A stretch of 18,564 nucleotides of DNA, taken from JBCBJZ01 sp038522635 (GTDB taxonomy: Bacteria > Pseudomonadota > Alphaproteobacteria > Rhizobiales > Hyphomicrobiaceae). The notes under the pieces were generated by a model. That model saw nothing but the letters and a program-made list of their open reading frames with translations, was not told where the DNA came from and did no database searches. The number at the start of each line of letters is the position of its first letter. The first letter of the stretch is position 1. The DNA lies in NCBI GenBank assembly GCA_038522635.1, contig JBCBJZ010000065.1:1-18564 (forward strand), given 5' to 3'. Positions 13,976 through 18,564 of the stretch are shown piece by piece. The translations under genes were made by a program, and so were the position numbers.

Positions 13976-14878
13976 AGGCTGGCCAGCCTTGTTTTTCGCT
14001 GGGCTCAGCTTTGCTGCCTTGGTTGGCTTGGCCGGCGGCGTGGCGCCAGCCTGTTCGGCTTCAGCCTTCATGGCATAGGTGTGCTGGTCTTGCGGAAACG
14101 TGCGGCCCCGCACTTCCTGCGCGTAAGCCTCGATCGCGCCATGGATCGCCGCACCGACGGCGCCGAACTCCTTCACGAACTTGGGTACCCGTGGTGACAG
14201 GCCGAGCATGTCTTCCATGACCAGGATCTGCCCGTCACACGCCGCTGAAGCGCCGATGCCGATCGTCGGGATCGGGATCGCTGCCGTCAACTTGGCCGCC
14301 AAAGGTTCTGCGAGCGCTTCCAGCACCACCGCAAAAGCCCCAGCTTGCGCCACCGCCTCAGCGTCCGCTTCGAGCGCGGCCCAAGCCGCCTTCTCGCGCC
14401 CCTGGCTTTTAAAGCCGCCGAGCACATGCACCGCCTGCGGCGTCAGACCGATATGCGCCATGACCGGGATGCCGCGCTCCACGAGGTAGGCAATCGTCGG
14501 CGCCATGTGCGCGCCGCCTTCCAGTTTCACAGCGCCGCAGTCGGTCTCCTTCATGAGGTGCGCCGCATTGCGAAAGGCGACGGCAGGACTCTCCTCATAG
14601 GAGCCGAACGGCATGTCGACCACCACCAGCGCACGTTTCGCGCCGCGCACCACGGCCCGTCCATGCATGATCATCAAGTCCAGCGTGACCGGGACCGTGG
14701 TCTCATAGCCGTGCATGACCATGCCGAGGCTGTCGCCCACCAGCAGGAAGTCGCAGTGGGCATCAGCGATGGCCGCCGTATGCGCGTGGTAGGACGTGAG
14801 AGATACGATGGGTGTGCCGCCTTTGCGGGCGGTGATGTCGGGCGCGGTGATGCGTTTTTGCGGTTTGTGTTGGCTCAT
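13973..14878 (-). CDS. panB: 3-methyl-2-oxobutanoate hydroxymethyltransferase
   Basis: PanB adds a hydroxymethyl group from 5,10-methylene-THF to 2-oxoisovalerate, giving ketopantoate, the first committed step of pantothenate synthesis. The 301-residue product carries SLTSYHAHTAAIADAHCDFLLVGDSLG with Asp49, VVVDMPFGSY with Asp88, VKLEGG (Lys118, Glu120) and VVLEALAEPLA with Glu187. These match the metal, substrate and catalytic residues of E. coli PanB (Asp45, Asp84, Lys112, Glu114, Glu181). GIGASAACDGQILVMEDMLG is also diagnostic. The start at 14878 matches the family; a longer frame to 14968 is low complexity. After about residue 270 a 30-residue Ala/Lys/Pro tail exceeds the usual length. 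The stop codon lies within the edge of repeat copy 3, which suggests that the repeat altered this 3' end. No panC is adjacent. Confidence 0.95.
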   Translation of the reverse strand: MSQHKPQKRITAPDITARKGGTPIVSLTSYHAHTAAIADAHCDFLLVGDSLGMVMHGYETTVPVTLDLMIMHGRAVVRGAKRALVVVDMPFGSYEESPAVAFRNAAHLMKETDCGAVKLEGGAHMAPTIAYLVERGIPVMAHIGLTPQAVHVLGGFKSQGREKAAWAALEADAEAVAQAGAFAVVLEALAEPLAAKLTAAIPIPTIGIGASAACDGQILVMEDMLGLSPRVPKFVKEFGAVGAAIHGAIEAYAQEVRGRTFPQDQHTYAMKAEAEQAGATPPAKPTKAAKLSPAKNKAGQP

Positions 14879-14989
14879 GTATCGGTCCGTCGGGCGCGAT
14901 GAGGGTGAGACGTGCGGCGGTGGTCGAACGGGGACTGATGCAGGGGGGCGCGCAAGACCGTGGCTCACAGTTTGCCCCCGTCGCTCTGA

Positions 14990-15793
14990 TCAGGCGCGCA
15001 GGCGATAGGCCGCTAGCTGCTCATAGAGCGGGCGGGCGCCGGCTGCAATCTCGGCGTGAGCCCCCTCCAGCATCGGCAACGGTGCCGGCGGCGTCCGCGT
15101 AAACCCCGTCGACGCTTCAACCGCGCCATACCAATGCGCGGCCCAAACGCCATCGCTCGTACGGCGCCCCGGTGGCCAGGCGAGCATGCACGGGTCAAAG
15201 GCAATGCCGCAGGCGCTGCACAGCGCCCGCAACAGACCTTCAGGGTCCGCCAACACATCATCGGCATCGATCACCGGCGCAGGGCGACCACGCAACGCGG
15301 CCACCTCATCGAACAAAGCCGCCTGCTGCGTCACACCCAGATCATCAAGGGTGACGGCGGCACGTTTGCGCGCGTAACTCGCCACGACCCGTTCGGGCGC
15401 GCGGATCAAAAACGCATGTGTGATTCCGGAGTCGGCCATCCAGCCGCGGTCGAAGGCGGGCAACATGTGGTGCGTCATGTGCTTTTGGTAGACGACGGCG
15501 GCAGCGGCAGGCTCGGTCGTCGAAGCGCTTGCGCCACATACGGCGTCCGCGACCTTGGCCGGATCGGTTTCGCCAGCGGCAATCACAGCATCGCGCATCG
15601 GATGATCAAGCCCGCTTGCCGCCAGGAAGGCTGCGTAGAACGGTTCGTCCATGACGGCACAATCGGCGCGGTTTTCAAAGGCGCGCATCATCGCGGTCGA
15701 GATGTTGCGCGGGCCCGACCACATCGCCAGCCGGACCACGGCAGCGCTCGCCTCAGCCTGCGCCCCTTGGGCCTTCTTGGTTGGGTCGCTCAT
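14990..15793 (-). CDS. Sulfotransferase-like P-loop protein paired with an aminotransferase
   Basis: A 267-residue protein of the sulfotransferase-like P-loop fold. The phosphosulfate-binding loop is LAMWSGPRNISTAMMRAFENR (22-42), with MDEPFYAAFL after it. A 3'-phosphate-binding-like segment FLIRAPERVVASYARKR lies at about 137-153, and YQKHMTHHMLP comes before it. Its start overlaps the stop of the class IV aminotransferase gene by four bases (ATGA). Plants have proteins annotated as branched-chain aminotransferase-like in which, to my knowledge, a domain of this type is fused to an aminotransferase domain, which supports a shared pathway. Whether it transfers sulfate or a related group is unknown. 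A 111-base gap separates it from panB downstream. Confidence 0.75.
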   Translation of the reverse strand: MSDPTKKAQGAQAEASAAVVRLAMWSGPRNISTAMMRAFENRADCAVMDEPFYAAFLAASGLDHPMRDAVIAAGETDPAKVADAVCGASASTTEPAAAAVVYQKHMTHHMLPAFDRGWMADSGITHAFLIRAPERVVASYARKRAAVTLDDLGVTQQAALFDEVAALRGRPAPVIDADDVLADPEGLLRALCSACGIAFDPCMLAWPPGRRTSDGVWAAHWYGAVEASTGFTRTPPAPLPMLEGAHAEIAAGARPLYEQLAAYRLRA

Positions 15794-16773
15794 GCGGCGC
15801 CCGGCGGGTAGGTCAGCTCGCGCTTCATCATCACCTTATAGGCGCTGCGCAGTTTTGCGGTCAGCGGACCGAAAGCCTCCTGGCGCGGCGCCTCCAACGG
15901 ATGACCGATCGCCCGCCCATCAACGCTGCGCACCGGCGTGACCCCCGCAAAGGTTCCGGTGACGAACGCTTCGTCAGCACCGTAAACGTCGGTGAGGGAG
16001 AAGTCCTTTTCGAATGCCGGAATACCGATCTCACGGGCGACCCGCAGCAGGTTGCCGCGCGTGATCCCGCCCAGGCAATACATGCCAGAAGAGGTCCAAA
16101 GTTCGCCGCGCCGGACGATGAAGAAGTGCGTTGAATTGCACGTTGCAACAAAGCCGCGCGGGTCCAGCATCAACGCCTCATCAGCGCCCGCTTCGGTCGC
16201 CTGAATGCAGGCCATGATGCAGTTGAGCTTCGAGTGGCTGTTGAGTTTCTGGTCCTGCTGATCAGGACCGGTGCGGCGCACGTGGGCGGTGAACAGCTTC
16301 AAGCCGCGTCGCTCAACGCCTGGCGCAGGTGCCTTGAACTCGGGGATGATCACAATGGTCGCTGGCCCGATCGTCACGCGAGGGTCCTGGTAGGGCGTGC
16401 GCTTCATCCCGCGCGTCACCATCAAACGGATGTGGACCCCATCGACCATGTCGTTTGCCTCAAGGCAGGCGAACAGGCGATCGGTGAGCTCGCCCGGCGT
16501 GAGCCCGATATCAAGCGCGATGGTGCGGGCGCCTTCGTAGAGCCGCTCCAGATGCTGATCGAGGAACGCGATCCCGCCTTCGCGCAGCCGTAGGCCTTCC
16601 CAGACGCCATCGCCCAGCACGAAGCCTGAATCGAACACCGACACCATCGCCTGCGCGCGTGGTACGAGCGCGCCGTTGACGCTGATCAGGATCGAGGCGT
16701 TGCGCGGATCATCCTGATAGGCGTGGGTGCTCGCACCGATCTCGCGCCCGTCCGTTTCGCCCGCATCATTCAT
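15790..16773 (-). CDS. Class IV PLP aminotransferase (branched-chain/D-amino acid type)
   Basis: A 327-residue fold-type IV transaminase. Family signs are SVNGALVPRAQAMVSVFDSGFVLGDGVWEGLR (31-62), the lysine region DQKLNSHSKLNCIMACIQA (174-192; Lys176 or Lys182 is the PLP lysine), GADEALMLDPRGFVATCNSTHFFIV (196-220) and GITRGNLLRVAREIGI (236-251). The CNST sequence replaces the usual EGSG-type loop of IlvE or D-alanine transaminase, so substrate preference may differ and I assign no symbol. About 25 residues precede the family start. The ATG at 16773 has only a weak upstream GGCG. It is first in an operon with the sulfotransferase-like gene and is divergent from the gene at 16862, with 88 bases between. 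Confidence 0.85.
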   Translation of the reverse strand: MNDAGETDGREIGASTHAYQDDPRNASILISVNGALVPRAQAMVSVFDSGFVLGDGVWEGLRLREGGIAFLDQHLERLYEGARTIALDIGLTPGELTDRLFACLEANDMVDGVHIRLMVTRGMKRTPYQDPRVTIGPATIVIIPEFKAPAPGVERRGLKLFTAHVRRTGPDQQDQKLNSHSKLNCIMACIQATEAGADEALMLDPRGFVATCNSTHFFIVRRGELWTSSGMYCLGGITRGNLLRVAREIGIPAFEKDFSLTDVYGADEAFVTGTFAGVTPVRSVDGRAIGHPLEAPRQEAFGPLTAKLRSAYKVMMKRELTYPPGAA

Positions 16774-16861
16774 CGTCGCCGATCTTTTGTTCGCTTGCGC
16801 TGACCGCTAAGGTCGCGCCCGACATCCATCCTGGTCCGCGTCCTATCAGAAAGCCCTTGCC

Positions 16862-17737
16862 ATGCCCACGCCCGACACCAAGGCCCCCGTCAAAGCGCAA
16901 ACCTCAACGCAAGACAAGGCGGCCGCCTTCCGCGCTCTGCACGCCCGTGACGGCGCTTTCGTGATCCCCAACCCTTGGGATATCGGATCAGCCCGGATCC
17001 TCCAGGCCATGGGCTACGAAGCGCTGGCCACCACCAGTGTGGGCTTCGCCAATGCGATCGGCAAACTCGATTACCAGGTGTCGCGCGATGAAAAGATCGC
17101 CCACTGCAAGGCGCTCGCCGACGCGACCGACGTTCCGATCAATGCGGACCTTGAAAACGGTTTTGATGCGGACCCGACACAGGCGGCCGAAACGATCAAA
17201 TTGGCGGCGCAAGTGGGAATCGTTGGGGGCTCGATTGAGGATTCATCGGGAGATCCAAGCGCGCCCATCTACAGCTTTGATCATGCGGTTGAGCGGGTCG
17301 CCGCGGCCGCTGAGATGGCGCGTGCGCTCCACGGCGATTTTATGTTGACCGCGCGCGCTGAGAACCTGCTGCACGGGGTTAAAGATCTCGATGACACGAT
17401 CAAGCGGCTGCAAGCGTTTGAAGCCGCTGGCGCCGATGTGTTGTACGCACCAGGCCTGCAGACGCTCGAACAGATCAAGATGGTGTGCGATGCGGTGAGC
17501 GCGCCGGTCAACGTGCTTGGCGTGATGGTGCGCGGGGCGAGCGTGGGCGACATGGCGGAAGCTGGCGCCAAACGCATCAGCGTGGGCGGCGCGTTCGCCC
17601 GGGCCGCCCTGGCAGGTTTCATCACGGCAGCCGAAGAGATGCTGAGCGAGGGCACGACCGGGTTCATGCAAGACCTGAAGGCAGCACGCAAAGCCGATGC
17701 CCTGTTGCGCGGTGACGGCGCGGGAGATCGTTCATGA
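16862..17737 (+). CDS. Isocitrate lyase/PEP mutase family protein
   Basis: A 291-residue alpha/beta-barrel enzyme of the PEP mutase/isocitrate lyase superfamily, which makes or breaks C-C or C-P bonds next to a carboxylate. Visible motifs are VIPNPWDIGSARILQAMGYEALATTS (34-59), VPINADLENGF with Asp96 and Glu98 (metal binding), GGSIEDSSGD with Glu126 and Asp127, and LTARAEN with Arg165. The catalytic Cys loop (KKCGH) of true isocitrate and methylisocitrate lyases is absent, so lyase activity on isocitrate is unlikely. Oxaloacetate- or carboxyphosphonate-type chemistry is possible but unproven. The first 18 residues look like a linker. Its stop overlaps the next gene's start by four bases. Confidence 0.85.
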   Translation: MPTPDTKAPVKAQTSTQDKAAAFRALHARDGAFVIPNPWDIGSARILQAMGYEALATTSVGFANAIGKLDYQVSRDEKIAHCKALADATDVPINADLENGFDADPTQAAETIKLAAQVGIVGGSIEDSSGDPSAPIYSFDHAVERVAAAAEMARALHGDFMLTARAENLLHGVKDLDDTIKRLQAFEAAGADVLYAPGLQTLEQIKMVCDAVSAPVNVLGVMVRGASVGDMAEAGAKRISVGGAFARAALAGFITAAEEMLSEGTTGFMQDLKAARKADALLRGDGAGDRS

Positions 17738-18507
17738 GCGGGCGACTTGAAGGCAAACGCGCATTTTGCACCGCCGCCGCGGCCGGGATCGGACGGTCGA
17801 CGGCGTTGCGGTTCGCGATCGAAGGGGCGAACGTTGTCGCGAGCGATATCGACGCCGACGGTTTGGAGGGCTTGCGCGAAGAGGCAGCGGGCCTTGCCGC
17901 AGCGGGCTCGATCGAAACCCGCGTGGTGGATGTGCGGGAGCGGGCATCTGTGGATGCAGCAGCGCGCGAGGTCGGCGCGGTGGATGTGCTGTTCAACGCG
18001 GCCGGCTACGTGCACCACGGCAACGCCGTCACGACGAGCGATGACGATTGGCTGTTCTCCTTCGATCTCGGGGTGCACAGCGCGCACAGGGTCATCAGCG
18101 CGTTCCTGCCGGCGATGATCGACAACGGCGGCGGGTCGATCGTCAACATCGCGTCGGCGGCGGGCGCGACCAAGGCTGTCGCCAATCGGTACGCCTATAC
18201 GGCCGTCAAGGCGGCCGTGGTCGGGCTGACGAAAGCGGTCGCTTTTGACTTCATCGCTCAGGGCATTCGCTGCAACGCGATTTGTCCGGGCACGGTCGAC
18301 TCGCCCTCTCTGCGTAGCCGGATCAGTGCGCTTGGTGAACAGGTGGGGGGCGAAGCGCGCGCCCGGGAGATGTTCATCGAGCGGCAGCCGATGGGGCGGC
18401 TTGGCACCGCCGAAGAGGTGGCGGCGCTGGCGGTGTACCTGGCGGGCGATGAAAGCGCGTTCACCACGGGGCAGGCGATGATCGTTGATGGTGGGTTCAC
18501 GCTGTAA
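17734..18507 (+). CDS. Short-chain dehydrogenase resembling BDH2/DHRS6
   Basis: A 257-residue classical SDR. The nucleotide motif TAAAAGIG (13-20), Asp38 (SDID, favouring NAD), NAAG (88-91) and the catalytic Ser141, Tyr155 and Lys159 (YTAVK) are present. The likeness to human BDH2 is unusually close: VLFNAAGYVHHG, NRYAYTAVKAAVVGLTKAVA, FIAQGIRCNAICPGTVDSPSL and a C-terminal GQAMIVDGGFTL. BDH2 has been described as a cytosolic 3-hydroxybutyrate dehydrogenase and 4-oxo-L-proline reductase; bacterial relatives also act on sugar acids. The substrate here is unknown. Coupled to the PEP mutase-family gene, it may act on the same 2- or 3-oxo acid. Repeat copy 4 starts directly at its stop codon. Confidence 0.88.
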   Translation: MSGRLEGKRAFCTAAAAGIGRSTALRFAIEGANVVASDIDADGLEGLREEAAGLAAAGSIETRVVDVRERASVDAAAREVGAVDVLFNAAGYVHHGNAVTTSDDDWLFSFDLGVHSAHRVISAFLPAMIDNGGGSIVNIASAAGATKAVANRYAYTAVKAAVVGLTKAVAFDFIAQGIRCNAICPGTVDSPSLRSRISALGEQVGGEARAREMFIERQPMGRLGTAEEVAALAVYLAGDESAFTTGQAMIVDGGFTL

Positions 18508-18564
18508 GTTCATCCGCCGGAGGTGGGACATCGAAGGCGAAAGATGAACGGCAGAACAAGCGTT
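18505..18564 (+). repeat. Two-hairpin dispersed repeat, copy 4 (cut by window end)
   Basis: The outer stem GTTCATC (18508-18514) and GATGAAC (18543-18549), the AAA bulge and GGC-A-GAACA linker match the other copies. The inner stem is CGCC/GGCG, so the fourth pair is C-G where copies 1 and 2 have T-G, a compensatory change; beyond that the loop is diverged. The TA of the SDR stop codon TAA takes the place of the flanking TA. Hairpin 2 lies beyond the window. Confidence 0.85.

Noticed and set aside
17281..18531. Long minus-strand open frame of 416 residues opposite the PEP mutase-family gene and SDR
   Set aside because: The plus strand carries two clear enzyme genes with intact motifs; this is a shadow.
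1..18564. CRISPR array, tRNA, rRNA, phage or anti-phage genes
   Set aside because: No regularly spaced direct repeats, tRNA-like cloverleafs, rRNA-like sequence, or defence or phage protein motifs were seen on either strand.

Overview
The window looks like chromosomal DNA from a high-GC alphaproteobacterium, most likely of the Hyphomicrobiales/Rhodobiaceae kind. This rests on high GC with strong G/C third positions, the yfgM-bamB-der gene order, an alphaproteobacterial-style HolC, and the character of the housekeeping genes. No phage, transposase, CRISPR array, rRNA or tRNA was found. The genus is an inference and cannot be settled from the sequence alone.

Layout. Positions 1-2391 hold an amidase cut by the window edge and a one-cysteine aspartate/glutamate racemase homologue. 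Positions 2433-3140 (minus) hold two tandem Lin0512-family paralogues. Positions 3324-4927 hold an overlapping pair: a MESH1-like ppGpp hydrolase and the 23S rRNA methyltransferase RlmJ. A cold-shock protein with a hairpin-rich leader follows at 5262-5477. Positions 5829-7892 carry four small envelope or secreted proteins, two of which are four-cysteine paralogues. Then come minus-strand holC and a SAM methyltransferase (7925-9279), followed by the minus-strand block yfgM, bamB, der (13625 down to 9667). After these are panB (13973-14878), a sulfotransferase-like plus class IV aminotransferase pair (14990-16773), and a divergent pair encoding a PEP mutase/isocitrate lyase-family enzyme and a BDH2-like short-chain dehydrogenase (16862-18507).

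Many pairs share a 4-base ATGA overlap: HD hydrolase/rlmJ, holC/methyltransferase, aminotransferase/sulfotransferase and PEP mutase/SDR. These are probably translationally coupled.

Three things stand out. First, a dispersed element of about 100 bp with two hairpins occurs four times (1452, 7254, 13873, 18505), each time just 3' of a gene. It has a conserved AAA bulge, a compensatory base change and TA-flanked ends; I do not recognise it as a named family. Second, der, normally essential, is broken by an apparent internal deletion of about 110 bp plus a frameshift that removes the G5 region of the second GTPase domain. This is either a real lesion or an assembly error. Third, a 19/20 inverted repeat with 20-base arms lies just upstream of yfgM.
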